From positions 31,068,192 to 31,132,191 of the forward strand of contig NC_052506.1 of NCBI RefSeq assembly GCF_014356525.2: a stretch of DNA of 64,000 nucleotides, given 5' to 3'. Origin of the DNA: Nilaparvata lugens (lineage: Eukaryota > Arthropoda > Insecta > Hemiptera > Delphacidae). The translations under genes and the position numbers were made by a program. Below the pieces are notes generated by a model. That model saw only the letters and a list, made by a program, of their open reading frames with translations, was not told the DNA's origin and searched no databases. This document shows positions 25,801 to 32,758 of the stretch, one piece after another (the first letter of the stretch is position 1; each line of letters begins with the position of its first letter).

Positions 25801-26513
25801 ATTAATGAAACTATAGTCGACAATGAATTGAAGTAACCAGCAATCAGCACGTTTGAATCTTTTTAATTAACATCATATCGTTTATTTGGAAAGCGTTTCA
25901 AAAACTGAAAACGTTATTGAAATATTGGTTTTAGGAAATTTCAAGGGGAATGATTATCATTCCATCATCACTTATGTGCATGGAATTACAAATTAACAAA
26001 AAAAGTTGAAAGGGATTGAATATTTATATTAATTATCTGATTGATGATCAGTACAGTGTTGTCGTATAGTAGGAATATATATTATATCGATTTAATAATA
26101 TCATATTGTAATATCGGACGTAGAAAATATTACAAAATTAAAAAATACTACGAAAATGATACAAATATTATGAGCCCTAGATAATTGTAAAAAGGTAATG
26201 GGTGAGAAGATAATAAACGATTATTGAAGCTACATTTTTAGATGGGTTCCAAACCAACAGAAAATGATTTAACTAAAAGTAGTTAGTCAACAAAGCTGAC
26301 AGAAATAGTGGAGCTAACTGTTCTTAAACAGTCAATATTCCATTAAAAGTAAAATAAATTGAAGGCTTCAAAAAATTAAGTACTATGAAACAGTTTTGGA
26401 AAAGGTGGACTCACAATGAACGGTCGCTCTCCTGTTACAAGCCATGTTGAAAAGTAGGCTCCAGCACCAAATGTCGTTCCTCCAACAATATATCTGCCAA
26501 ATCTTGTAGCCAT
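4678..26513 (-). CDS. GPD2: Mitochondrial glycerol-3-phosphate dehydrogenase (FAD-dependent, EF-hand), complete gene
   Basis: The enzyme oxidises glycerol-3-phosphate to dihydroxyacetone phosphate on the outer face of the inner mitochondrial membrane and passes electrons through FAD to ubiquinone (the glycerophosphate shuttle, important in insect flight muscle). Coding exons in transcript order: 26513-26415, 25469-25304, 24778-24556, 24066-23903, 23337-23043, 22038-21845, 20150-19956, 13302-13055, 11523-11365, 10318-10130, 7785-7684 (or 8202-8104), 4812-4678. All junctions are GT/AG and keep phase, giving 722 aa against about 727 in the human enzyme. Landmarks: a short hydrophobic N-terminus; the FAD dinucleotide fold GGGATGAGCALD near residue 73; the SGTSSRSTKLIHGG substrate/FAD block; INATGPFTD; AGGKWTTYRAMA; two C-terminal EF-hand loops near residues 627-638 and 664-675; and a terminal ERSGGGL. 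The ATG at 26513 was chosen because it opens the hydrophobic leader and splices in phase. Confidence 0.95.
5129..6216 (-). mobile_element. pogo/Tigger-like DNA transposon remnant with TA duplication
   Basis: Terminal inverted repeats read CAGTCGAACCTC at 5131 and GAGGTTCGACTG ending at 6214, each flanked by TA. Both ends carry further inner matches (RTTATAGAGAGGTTC-like blocks). Inside, the minus strand from about 5822 downward encodes an acidic DDDNDYDEPEE stretch followed by a helical KIIRQGL segment. This resembles the C-terminal tail of Tigger/jerky-type DDE transposases. The rest of the transposase is not recognisable, so the element is internally deleted and dead. It sits in the last intron of the GPD2-type gene. 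Confidence 0.7.
6217..7683. other. GPD2: GPD2 intron sequence
   Basis: AT-rich intron between the EF-hand exons and the terminal exon. It holds a perfect 38-bp tandem duplication (6928-6965 and 6966-7003). No other gene or element is recognised. Confidence 0.6.
6928..7003. repeat. Perfect 38-bp tandem duplication
   Basis: Two identical adjacent copies of a 38-bp unit beginning TAGATTATATTAGCATTG and ending TCTGAAGACA, without any mismatch. This suggests a recent slippage or duplication event inside the intron. Confidence 0.95.
7684..7785 (-). CDS. GPD2: GPD2 EF-hand 2 exon, calcium-competent version
   Basis: 34 codons, phase 0 at both ends, between acceptor TTGTTGCAG and donor CAG|GTATAC. 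The loop DTNMNGQVELDE is a full 12-residue EF-hand loop: acidic or amide residues at positions 1, 3, 5, 9 and 12, Gly at 6, and a hydrophobic residue at 8. This is the orthologue of the second EF-hand of the vertebrate enzyme, where calcium in the intermembrane space raises affinity for glycerol-3-phosphate. A homologous exon lies 318 nt upstream in the gene (8104-8202). Confidence 0.93.
8104..8202 (-). CDS. GPD2: GPD2 alternative EF-hand 2 exon, degraded calcium loop
   Basis: 33 codons, phase 0 at both ends, with acceptor TTTTGATAG and donor CAG|GTAAAA. The peptide (LPEDQIANFMEEIS, then SSEYGGVLQLAD, then FLQ) aligns along its length with the EF-hand 2 exon at 7684-7785 and ends in the same (D/E)-aromatic-LQ. 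The loop has lost the acidic residue at position 1 and the ligands at 3 and 5, and has Asp for Glu at 12, so it should bind calcium poorly or not at all. Including both exons would stay in frame but insert a third hand; mutually exclusive use is the simpler reading. The splicing is inferred, not seen. Confidence 0.8.
8203..9373. other. GPD2: GPD2 intron sequence
   Basis: AT-rich intron DNA between the EF-hand 1 exon and the alternative EF-hand 2 exon. Open frames at 8561-8848 on both strands look like chance, with low-complexity composition and no family resemblance. Confidence 0.5.
9374..9545. repeat. Imperfect AT-rich inverted repeat
   Basis: The segment 9374-9441 is matched in reverse complement by about 9451-9511, forming a long AT-rich hairpin with a short loop. 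The motif around TTTTGAGCAAAAAATGATGC also recurs directly near 9516-9540. It is probably a small foldback element; no target duplication is clear. Confidence 0.55.
9805..10045 (+). mobile_element. tRNA-derived SINE, copy 1, full head
   Basis: Positions 9805-9882 fold like a tRNA: an A-box-like TTGATTGGTAGTGG, an anticodon-arm region with loop TTTGTAA, and a good B box GGTTCAAGCCCC with a CCGGG/CCCGG T-stem. The acceptor stem is poor, so it is not a functional tRNA. Downstream is a body (CACGGCTGTCTAAAAACGG, then TCAGAGACCCTGAAATT) whose relatives occur at 11101 and, inverted, at 25143. A head of Pol III promoter boxes plus a shared body defines a tRNA-type SINE. It lies antisense in a GPD2 intron. 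Confidence 0.75.
10130..10318 (-). CDS. GPD2: GPD2 exon with EF-hand 1
   Basis: 63 codons, phase 0 to 0, acceptor TTTTTCAG, donor CTCAAG|GTAAAA. It encodes the linker helix after the catalytic domain and EF-hand 1, with loop DKDHKGYVSIND. That loop has Lys at position 5 and Asp rather than Glu at 12, as in the vertebrate enzyme. It ends DIRRGLK and joins either EF-hand 2 exon. Confidence 0.94.
10319..11100. other. GPD2: GPD2 intron sequence
   Basis: AT-rich intron DNA with a small CGGTACGGTA-type repeat near 10657. Nothing else is recognised. Confidence 0.5.
11101..11205 (+). mobile_element. SINE body fragment, copy 2
   Basis: The segment CAGTCGTTAGGTCATATCAG, then GAGGCCCTGAAATTGATCAG and the CAGCCAGGT end, matches the body of the SINE at 9805, but the tRNA-like head is missing. 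The 3' end runs into an ATT microsatellite, the usual SINE tail. It is a 5'-truncated copy in the neighbouring GPD2 intron. Confidence 0.7.
11365..11523 (-). CDS. GPD2: GPD2 exon, C-terminal catalytic-domain helices
   Basis: 53 codons in phase 0, from acceptor TTGCAG|ATA to donor AAG|GTAGCA. It encodes the highly conserved RYGVREYAMTAVDMIARRLR and LAFLNVQAA block and ends NWNEAEKK. The exon is strongly GC-rich at third codon positions, in contrast to the exons on its 3' side. Confidence 0.94.
11524..13054. other. GPD2: GPD2 intron sequence
   Basis: AT-rich intron. A pyrimidine-rich segment at about 12700-12990 ending in ATGAATTGAATTGAAATGG looks like a retroelement tail, but I cannot attach it to any coding part. 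No exon fits here. Confidence 0.45.
13055..13302 (-). CDS. GPD2: GPD2 exon, conserved C-terminal catalytic segment
   Basis: 248 nt, entering in phase 1 and leaving in phase 0. It encodes GAHGWTPTMYIRLVQDFGLE, then EVAQHLANAYGDRAFAVAKL and the GKRWPIIG and FPYIDAE blocks, a near-exact match to insect G3P dehydrogenases. Joined straight to the exon at 19956-20150 it gives AAIEACRL with no length change against homologues. Very high GC3. Confidence 0.95.
13303..15178. other. GPD2: GPD2 intron sequence
   Basis: AT-rich intron DNA. Two loosely similar segments near 13538-13572 and 14018-14052 (TTGTTGTCAGACTACAACAA-type) suggest an old duplication. No gene is seen. Confidence 0.45.
15179..15238 (-). 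CDS. GPD2: Candidate 60-nt in-frame cassette exon of GPD2
   Basis: Flanked by a good acceptor (TTTGTGTGCAG) and an acceptable donor (ACAG|GTGCTT). It is exactly 60 nt, enters and leaves in phase 1, and is open in the frame set by the flanking exons (19956-20150 and 13055-13302). It would replace Ala446 with a 21-residue stretch starting VANLWKTPDAPW, just before the conserved GAHGWTPTM block. Homologues have no insertion here, so it would be an alternative or lineage-specific exon, or a chance coincidence of splice-like sites. Confidence 0.4.
15799..16995. mobile_element. Large compound foldback element
   Basis: The ends are ACAGAGTGGGTGAAAAGTCC at 15799 and its reverse complement ending at 16995, flanked by ATAT on each side. 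Each half contains two related subunits: the motif GAGAACGGCTTA, followed by ATCTCAT and then GGTCCGCCAT, occurs near 15821 and again near 16121, and is mirrored in the right half. The arrangement is A-B-B'-A', with its centre near 16390. No open frame is present. A diverged solo subunit lies at 39035-39150. Confidence 0.8.
16996..18781. other. GPD2: GPD2 intron sequence
   Basis: AT-rich intron DNA between two inverted-repeat elements. No exon, RNA gene or further element is recognised. Confidence 0.5.
18782..19862. mobile_element. PIF/Harbinger-like TIR element with TAA duplication
   Basis: Inverted ends GGGCCGGTTTCCGAGCTCGG (from 18785) and its reverse complement (to 19859) are flanked by TAA on both sides (18782-18784 and 19860-19862). 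A 3-bp TWA target duplication with GGGCC-type ends is typical of PIF/Harbinger elements. The subterminal regions are full of short AGTCCAGGACTT-type repeats on both strands, often the transposase-binding sites. There is no coding capacity, so it is non-autonomous, about 1.08 kb. Confidence 0.8.
19956..20150 (-). CDS. GPD2: GPD2 exon, FAD-domain C-terminal part
   Basis: 195 nt, phase 1 in and phase 1 out. It encodes VRRGDVLSAWSGIRPLVSDP, then SLARNHIVHVSDSNLVTIAG and GKWTTYRAMA, the second FAD/substrate-contact region of the DAO-type fold. The acceptor is GTTTAAG and the donor GAGG|GTATGT. Very high GC3. Confidence 0.95.
20151..21844. other. GPD2: GPD2 intron sequence
   Basis: AT-rich intron with a short ACAGTGTAA-type repeat cluster near 20610-20670. 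No gene or transposon with clear ends is found. Confidence 0.5.
21845..22038 (-). CDS. GPD2: GPD2 exon
   Basis: 194 nt, phase 2 in and phase 1 out. It encodes SPDQMGLLDPETSDGRVIFF, then LPWQKQTIAGTTD and the NYLNPDVE end, matching the substrate-binding segment of the family. Acceptor TTTTCACAG, donor GAAG|GTAATC. Confidence 0.95.
22039..22433. other. GPD2: GPD2 intron sequence
   Basis: AT-rich. A GGTAACCCGTGCATTTCTAG segment near 22280 resembles the inverted 3' end of a Helitron (compare 32740), but the CTRRT end is not intact, so it is not called. Confidence 0.4.
22434..22495 (-). repeat. tRNA-like SINE head fragment (minus strand)
   Basis: On the minus strand the sequence shows an A box TGGCGTAATTGG and a B box GGGTTCAAGACC at the usual spacing, with a TCG-bearing anticodon-like loop. 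The stems are imperfect and no proper acceptor stem closes. It is most likely a SINE head or tRNA pseudogene of a different family from the copy at 9805. Confidence 0.5.
22496..23042. other. GPD2: GPD2 intron sequence
   Basis: AT-rich intron DNA; nothing recognised. Confidence 0.5.
23043..23337 (-). CDS. GPD2: GPD2 exon
   Basis: 295 nt, phase 1 in and phase 2 out. It encodes GQQDDARMCLNVALTATRHG, then the KCVINATGPFTDTIRKMD block and GTHIVLPGYY. The INATGPF(T/S)D motif contacts FAD in this family. Acceptor TTCATTCAG, donor TACAG|GTCAAT. Confidence 0.95.
23338..23902. other. GPD2: GPD2 intron sequence
   Basis: AT-rich intron DNA; nothing recognised. Confidence 0.5.
23903..24066 (-). CDS. GPD2: GPD2 exon
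   Basis: 164 nt, phase 2 in and phase 1 out. It encodes KWWLVPYYWAGIKAYDFVAG, then SSYYLSKKAALELFPML and GAIVYYDG, a conserved segment of the catalytic domain. Acceptor GTTTTCAG, donor GACG|GTTTGT. Confidence 0.95.
24067..24555. other. GPD2: GPD2 intron sequence
   Basis: AT-rich intron DNA; nothing recognised. Confidence 0.5.
24556..24778 (-). CDS. GPD2: GPD2 exon with FAD/substrate block
   Basis: 223 nt, phase 1 in and phase 2 out. It encodes GLKTALVEADDFASGTSSRS, then TKLIHGGVRYL and PLPIMLPVYK. The SGTSSRSTKLIHGG stretch is the family signature near the flavin. Acceptor TTTCTTCAG, donor ATAA|GTAAGT. Confidence 0.95.
24779..25303. other. GPD2: GPD2 intron sequence with inverted SINE
   Basis: AT-rich intron. 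It contains SINE body sequence in reverse at about 25143-25222; the remainder is unrecognised. Confidence 0.5.
25143..25222 (-). mobile_element. SINE body fragment, copy 3 (inverted)
   Basis: The reverse complement carries TCAGATGCCCTGAAATCAGG and a GCCAGCCAGGTCA end, matching the bodies at 9960 and 11120 with substitutions. It is truncated at the head, and more diverged than the other two copies. Confidence 0.6.
25304..25469 (-). CDS. GPD2: GPD2 exon with FAD dinucleotide fold
   Basis: 166 nt, phase 0 in and phase 1 out. It encodes a basic, proline-rich linker (AKRPLPPRDAQIRSLQ), then FDVLIIGGGATGAGCALDAA, the Rossmann-type FAD-binding motif. Acceptor TGTTGAAG, donor AGAG|GTATTC. Confidence 0.95.
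25470..26414. other. GPD2: GPD2 first coding intron
   Basis: AT-rich intron DNA; nothing recognised. Confidence 0.5.
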
Positions 26514-26533
26514 TGATGAGATCTATCAAGCTC
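26415..26533 (-). CDS. GPD2: GPD2 first coding exon
   Basis: The ATG at 26513-26511 opens MATRFGRYIVGGTTFGAGAY and FSTWLVTGERPFI, a short basic then glycine-rich hydrophobic leader like the membrane/mitochondrial N-terminus of homologues. The donor is ATT|GTGAGT. Upstream, an acceptor (TTTTATAG) ends at 26534, so 26514-26533 is 5' UTR and a non-coding first exon lies further up, beyond 26534. Confidence 0.88.
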
Positions 26534-26706
26534 CTATAAAAAAAATCACATACTGGTCAGATAAACCCTGCTTGGTGTTTGATGCTTTCTATTACAACCG
26601 CAATAAAACGGCCAAGAGTTTTTTTGTTCGAGACCAAAGTGTTGAGGTAAGGTTTTAATGCGAGATTGTTACTCATATTATCAACAAGTGAGCTCCAGTT
26701 AACTTT

Positions 26707-26798
26707 GGAGGAGGAAGAGGAGTAGGAGAGAGGAGGAGGAGGAGGAAGAGGAAGGATAGGAGATGGAAGAGGAAGAGTAGGATGAGGTGCAGGAGGAA
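26707..26798. repeat. Purine-only GGA/GAA tract
   Basis: About 90 bases of almost pure purine on the plus strand (AGGAGG and GGAAGAGG repeats, with only a few T and C). It lies in the 5' non-coding intron of GPD2, where the transcript would carry a polypyrimidine run. Such tracts can form triplex DNA; here it may simply be a degenerate microsatellite. Confidence 0.85.
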
Positions 26799-27289
26799 TT
26801 TCTTTTACAGCGATTCAAATTTATTTATTTTTATTGAACCAAAATTATCAAAATGGGGGGTTCACCATTCAAATAATTTATTGTATATTCAGTTTCTATT
26901 CAGACCTGAAAAACTATCCACTAAATACTAAAAAGGCGCATTTCAACACTTTGGCAAGTCAGTAGTCTTCTACCGACCGGTAAAAATTATCATATTTTAA
27001 AATATTTATATGTCATATATTAGAATATGCTTTTTGCTAGTAGCTCTTCTATAAAAAAAACAAAAAAAAATGTTTCCTGGAGTGTCAACGGAACTTTTCT
27101 TTAACTAGATAGATTCATTCAACAAGATATACAATATTAAAGAGAGTACCTTAATTGATAAGTGTCTACAACCTTATTTATCACTGTACGTATTATCTTT
27201 GATTTCTAGTAGGTCTGATAATCAAATCAATAATTCGCACTGATAATTTTATTGAGGTTGTTAATTTTTATAGCCGAACTGCTAAGGCC
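26799..27289. other. 5' intron sequence upstream of the GPD2 coding exons
   Basis: AT-rich DNA; nothing recognised. Confidence 0.4.
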
Positions 27290-27560
27290 GTCTTCTATAT
27301 CTGACATGGGTCACAAGTCACAAGGTCGCAATCAGTGTCTAGCTAAGCTGGGCATGTGTGTGCGCGCGTGCGAGTGATCAGTCCACACTATCACAAATGA
27401 GAGGAAGGTCTGGGATGAGCCCTCCCCACTCCCCCCGCCATCAATCACAATAATTCAATTGCTACGTCACGTGATCGCCGTGTGGTCGTGGTCGGTCACC
27501 GTTTAGCGAGTTTCCTCAATTTGCGTGCTTCGGCTGTTTTCACATGAACGCATACAAACC
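27290..27560 (-). promoter_or_regulatory. GPD2: Probable GPD2 promoter / first-exon region
   Basis: A locally GC- and CpG-richer island in AT-rich DNA, about 0.8-1.0 kb upstream of the first coding exon. It contains a TACGTCACGTGATC cluster (27463-27476, combining a CRE-like half site and the E-box CACGTG), a run of C/CCGCC near 27422-27440, and CG-rich alternating sequence near 27356. The placement agrees with a non-coding first exon spliced to 26533. No TATA box or start site can be fixed by eye. Confidence 0.4.
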
Positions 27561-28398
27561 AGCTTAGATCGTTTTCGACTGTTACAAAATAGTGAGCCAC
27601 AATAGCGTGATAATTTACATAATACTACAGCAGTTATCAATGAGCGTTTATGATAATAAGTGCATAAAATGTTTGTTAATCGTTATTAAACAATAATAAA
27701 TCAGAAATTAGGAATTTAGTTTCAAGTAATATTGATTTTCATGTTAATAAAATTTACTAAAAATATATGATATGCCTATTTGAATGATTATAATAAATTG
27801 ATGACTGATTTGAAACCATAAGAGATAAAAAAGTTTCAAATTTCAATGTAACTTTTGAAATAAGACAGAATTAAGTACTAACTACCTATCTTCCGAATCA
27901 CAAGTAGGAAATTCTAGAAAACACAATCTAATAAACCGGACAAACTAGAAAAATCTACTGATAAAGTTACTTGCTAACTTCTCCCAAGATCACCTCGTAC
28001 TGTTTGTGAAGATTTTATTTTAAAATAAATTCCAATTTAAATCAATTTATTAAACTCTTATAGTCACAGCATCAAGATTTTAATGATGGTAGGAAAATAG
28101 TTTGATACTGAATAGTTCAATTTAATGACTCTTTATGTTTACTACTATTTATCTCGAGACAACCCAAAATATTAAAAATAGCAATTCTGTAGTAAAATTC
28201 TTTGAATTGAGTCTTTCTTCTTATAAAAATGTTGTGTCTTCGATCAAGTAAGGTGTGAAAACTGCAAATTTGGATGATGTTCCTGACTTTGCGTCTAGTT
28301 TGACCTGCACGTGTGAAGTTTGGCATAAGATTGATTGATTTCTCATTCCCAGCCAATTCCTCTGTCTACTTTTGACGCGTGTCAATTGAAAAACATAC
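27561..28398. other. Intergenic sequence
   Basis: AT-rich. Overlapping open frames at 28117-28412 have no family resemblance and are taken as chance. Confidence 0.4.
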
Positions 28399-29003
28399 TT
28401 AAGGCTGTGCAAAGGCTGAAATTAAACTCTCTACTGGTGATATTTTTCAAAGTTTTTATATTTGTATATCATCAAGCTATCAAAATGGAAAAGCTTATTC
28501 AGGAAACCAATTTTTTTCCGATAATTACTTTCTGAGATATAAGCGCCTAAATTTCAAATTTTTGCGACAGAACATTTCAAATTCGGTAAGAGATAAATCC
28601 ATGAGTTTCCGAGGATAAATTCTTCATGATATTGTTGATTTAATAAAAAAAAATGTTTTGAAGATATTAAATTTTGAGAAAGTTATTCAATTTACTAAAA
28701 ATGACCAAAAATAAGTCAAAAAAAGTTACTTTTGGTAAATTGAATAACTTTATCAAAAATTGATATTTTCAGGAATTTTTTGTTTTATTCAATCATCAAT
28801 TCCATGAAGAATTAATCCTCTAAATCTCATGGAATTGTCTTTTACTGAATTTGAAATGTTCTGTCCCAAAAATTTGAACTTTAGGCGCTCATATCTCAAA
28901 AAGAGATTTTTCATTTTGATAGCTTGATGATATACGAATAGAAAAACAACTATGAAAAAATAATATCACCAGTAGAAAGTTCATTTGTAGCCTTTGCACA
29001 GCC
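28399..29003. mobile_element. Foldback MITE, copy 2 of the TTAA family
   Basis: It begins TTAA then GGCTGTGCAAAGGCT (28403) and ends AGCCTTTGCACAGCC (29003), with inverted similarity throughout, and closely resembles the element at 1875-2490. The left flank is TTAA but the right flank is GGTA, so one duplication has decayed or the end was rearranged. There is no coding sequence. Confidence 0.75.
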
Positions 29004-29131
29004 GGTAATACTTTCTCTTTCACTTTTCTGACAACTCAATGCTGTAAAACACAATTTAATAGAGAAATAGCGATAAATTATGATGAAATACATTTATATT
29101 TAATATATTTTATTATATTATTTATTTTATT

Positions 29132-29272
29132 TAATTATTATTGAACGAAAATCCTAAATAAATGCTGCAAATCACCCCGAAGACCTCTGCTACTGCAGAC
29201 ATTGACAACAGTAGCAGAGGTCTTCGGGGTGATTTGCAGCATTTATTTAGGATTTTCGTTCAATAATAATTA
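29132..29272. repeat. Perfect 64-bp inverted repeat (hairpin)
   Basis: The left arm 29132-29195 and right arm 29209-29272 are exact reverse complements across all 64 bases, separated by a 13-base loop. The stem core (CTGCAAATCACCCCGAAGAC) is much less AT-rich than its surroundings. No target duplication is evident. It could be a young palindromic MITE, a hairpin-RNA source or an assembly artefact. Confidence 0.9.
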
Positions 29273-32200
29273 TATATTAATTAGCATTTGAATCAATGCA
29301 TTCTCTATTTAATTCCATCTGTATATTATTTATATTTAATATATTTGGCAATTAAGAAATTACACAATTTACGGGCATAGATCTCATTCGACTTCAAATA
29401 AATTTGAGAATGGAGTCCCACTGAAACACGATAACGGGAAAAATTTGAATTAGTCCGACTCGATTTCATATTACAGCATATCTCAATCTAGGGGTGGTTT
29501 ACAGTAAAAAACGAAATCTTATAGAAAAGCACAGATCCATCCATCCTTCAAGAAAACTTGCATCATCAACTCATCATTATACAGAGTTGGTGAGAATTAT
29601 GAAAAGTCTTTGCATTACTTATAAACGAGAAATTAGACAGTATAGATGAAATTGTGGATCTTAGTCAAATTAAAAATAAAACTTTTATTAGTTTAAAATG
29701 TTGCTTACTTTTAATGTTGGCCATGGATTTGGTTTGGGTCATGAATGTTGAGAGTAAGACATAATAAACCTATACCTATATTATGTATACATTTTACAAC
29801 TCAAGTATATTCACCTTACTCCCGCAAACTCGTAATACTCAAATGGTTTTTAGACTGAAGTAAATTTATATGAGACTTTGGCAGTGAACCGCCAATTGGA
29901 TCAGCAGAAACTGGTTTATTGCATCACAGTTTAAGAGAAACGATACTTACATTGGATTTGAATGAATGTCTGAGACCTTGTTTCCCCCAGGAAAAATAAT
30001 GAATTGCTAAATTTCTCTCTTCATGCAAAAATTTGCAAGGCATTCAATTCCACGATATTTTTGCTAGATCTTATATTTTTCATAACTGAGAACGGGTGCT
30101 GAATATGTTACAATTATTACTGCGAATCGCATGACGGCGACGGGAGCAAGAGTAGAACTTGTGGAGTGAACTTGAGCAGTGGTCAATGGTTGAAGCCGTC
30201 GCGCCTCGCCGTCATGCGATTCGCAATGGTGTGCGCGAGGCTGTGTAGTTATAGTTGAGAAATTCATTTTTCGCTGGTTTTGGTCCAACTCATCGTATCA
30301 GTTGTGATACGGAGCAGTAAATTCTTCCTCAACTCTTCTCTGTTATCATTCGGCGCTGCGGTCAGGTTCAAATGTTTATTATAAAAAATGCACAATATAC
30401 TATAAAAACTATAAACTATTTTGCGGAAAAGCATTACATAACATGGATTATTATATGAAAAGTGGCATACAAATGTGAACAAAAAATATGATAAGGAAGA
30501 AAAAGCTACTATAGTCCAAGCACAGTCGTGTTGACGTAGTAGCATCGTTATCAGAATTTGCTGTGTGGGCCTTGAAAATAAATTTGAAGAGCAAAGAACA
30601 CAATCATCGAATAATTGGAAACAATGAAATTCCGTTGAAAATATCGTTTGGGCGGGCAGCGTCAATTTGGGATGTATTTTGTTAAGTTAGCTTGCAGCCA
30701 TGGGGATTGGCAACTGTACAAAAAGCGTAGATCAATAATCACAAAGAATTTCAGGCAACTATACTCCACTTCCTCAGTTTCAAATAAAACGAACTACAAT
30801 ATTTGTAGAGAACACTGTATTATGAATTGTGTGTATAAGGTAACCCAGCTTATTATATTTCTAAAGATGGACAATCTTAATATTACTTTATTAACAAGGT
30901 GATCAGATTCACTTTACTGCGAGATGAATATTCCAGAAACCATTCATTTGGTATTTTATGTGAAAAGCATTCGTATAGTAGAAAAATAATGGAAACCGCT
31001 ATCTCAGCATAGCAATTAAAATCCAATAAGAATTGAGATCCAATAACTGTACGATGCATTGATAATACAGTATAATAATGTGTTTTACAAGTTCAACAGC
31101 AAGCTCAGTAACTTATAACTTATTCAAATGCAGCTAAATAATCCTCAGGAACACTCCTCAGGAAAAGTGCTTGAGCCGAAGAATGTTCCTGATACTCTTC
31201 AGGAAAAGTGATTGAACCGGTGTGAGCTGGTAGATTGCTAGAGCTAAGACTACAGTGTGATTATTATCAAACGAAATTTACGTCACCGGCATCTTGGCGA
31301 TTTTGTGGCCTTGAAGAGTTGCTCATGCGACCTTGTATAAGTTGATCACAGTTCACGAAACACATCTGGCGAATCAGACATCCACCGGCAACGTGAATAT
31401 TTTCATAACTAGGCTACTACATTACTTTTCGGATTGGCTCAACTTGTAAGGGAAAACACTCATGAAAAAATACTTCAGCTGCATCACATTTTCCCACGAA
31501 AATACATTCCATTGGAATTACGAGAATGTACTGTATTAAGGATAAAACTAACGTTGCAAGTACTGTGGATTCATCACAAAAGCACATCTCCATATCCATA
31601 TCACATCCGGTTCAATAAATAGTAAACGCTACAGTATTCTTACAATTAGCTAGAGGCATTTTTCCTATATCCTAGCAAGACAACTAAACCTACGGTACCT
31701 ATCTAGCCACAATTAGAAGGATAGCAAGACTTGTCCCTCATTAGTTCGCATTAAAAATATTCATATGCATATTATTTTAGTTTTTATCTATCTTTGTTAA
31801 AACTTGCTTTGTTAGGGAAATTTTGGATTTCGCCTTCCCCTTTGTAATGGTTCACGTACCCCCAGGGAATACGCGTACTGGTACCACAGTTCGGTCATCT
31901 AAGCCAATCTCCGGATTCTGTGAAAAGGGGTAAATAAAATCATAAGTTTCATGAAACATGCAGAACTCTCTGGTTGCTGTTGTGAGAATTCATTCTTACA
32001 AAACTCTCTCCTTGACAAAATCTTGTCTATGCCAGTAACAAAAGTAGTACCGTACTCAAATCAACCATATCCTTGTCATTCATACTGAATCAATCTGTTC
32101 TAAATTTATCCGAACATTTGAGGGTTGCCAGAAAAATTTACGACGTCTGAACTGCCAACGAAAAGGATTCCATTGCATAAATAGGTTACCAATAAGAGTA

Positions 32201-32513
32201 CTGGGCATTCTCTCCACAGCAATAGACTTATGTATAAATTTAAATACCTAATCTACTTCGATAAAAAATTGAGTAAAACTATTTTTGAAAGACCTTGTGG
32301 CATCAACCAGTGTCTATTTAACTGGTCTTATATCAATTGAATTAAAAAATTGTCGAAGTCGAAGTACATGTAGACAGCTTATTCTCTTCACCCACTTGAA
32401 ATAAAATTATAATATATTTCATAGAATCAATTACAAAAAATGAAATAATAAGAAGGGATTCATATTTAATGGATATGGATCATATGTGTGAAAGCAGTTG
32501 GCAATATGGATAA
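29273..32513. other. Intergenic sequence without a supported gene
   Basis: Mostly AT-rich. The longest open frame (30264-30665, minus, 133 codons) has no recognisable motif and a biased, low-complexity look. A 19-bp GC-rich inverted repeat sits at 30121-30225. A short near-repeat of CTCAGGAAAAGTG occurs near 31150 and 31197. No exon with flanking splice sites is recognised. Confidence 0.4.
30121..30225. repeat. GC-rich 19-bp inverted repeat
   Basis: TGCGAATCGCATGACGGCG (30121-30139) is exactly mirrored at 30207-30225, with a 67-base spacer. The CG-rich block is unusual in this AT-rich intergenic DNA. Its function is unknown. Confidence 0.8.
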
Positions 32514-32758
32514 TCTATACCGTACTATAATAAAGAAAAGAACTGGCTTATACAAGTACGAAATAGGAAAATTATGTTTGACGTTATCATCACGTCTGAA
32601 CTACTGGACTGATTAACTTGAAATTTTTCATACAGATTCTTAATTAACTGGGGATGGTTATAGGTCTATTTTCAATTCTTCAAGATTTCATTACGTCAAG
32701 TTATTAGTTTTCTCAAGTTTTAAAATATACCCTTGCGGAGCACGGGTTACCTGCTAGT
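32514..32758 (+). mobile_element. Short non-autonomous Helitron with intact ends
   Basis: It starts TCTATACCGTACTATAATAA right after an A and ends GCACGGGTTACCTGCTAGT right before a T, the 5' TC, 3' CTRRT and A/T target rule of Helitrons. It is 245 bp with no coding. The internal text (CATCACGTCTGAACTACTGG, CTTCAAGATTTCATTACGTC) recurs at 38113-38310. Confidence 0.8.

Noticed and set aside
30264..30665. 133-codon minus-strand gene
   Set aside because: No motif, no splice context and hydrophobic low-complexity composition; it fits a chance open frame.
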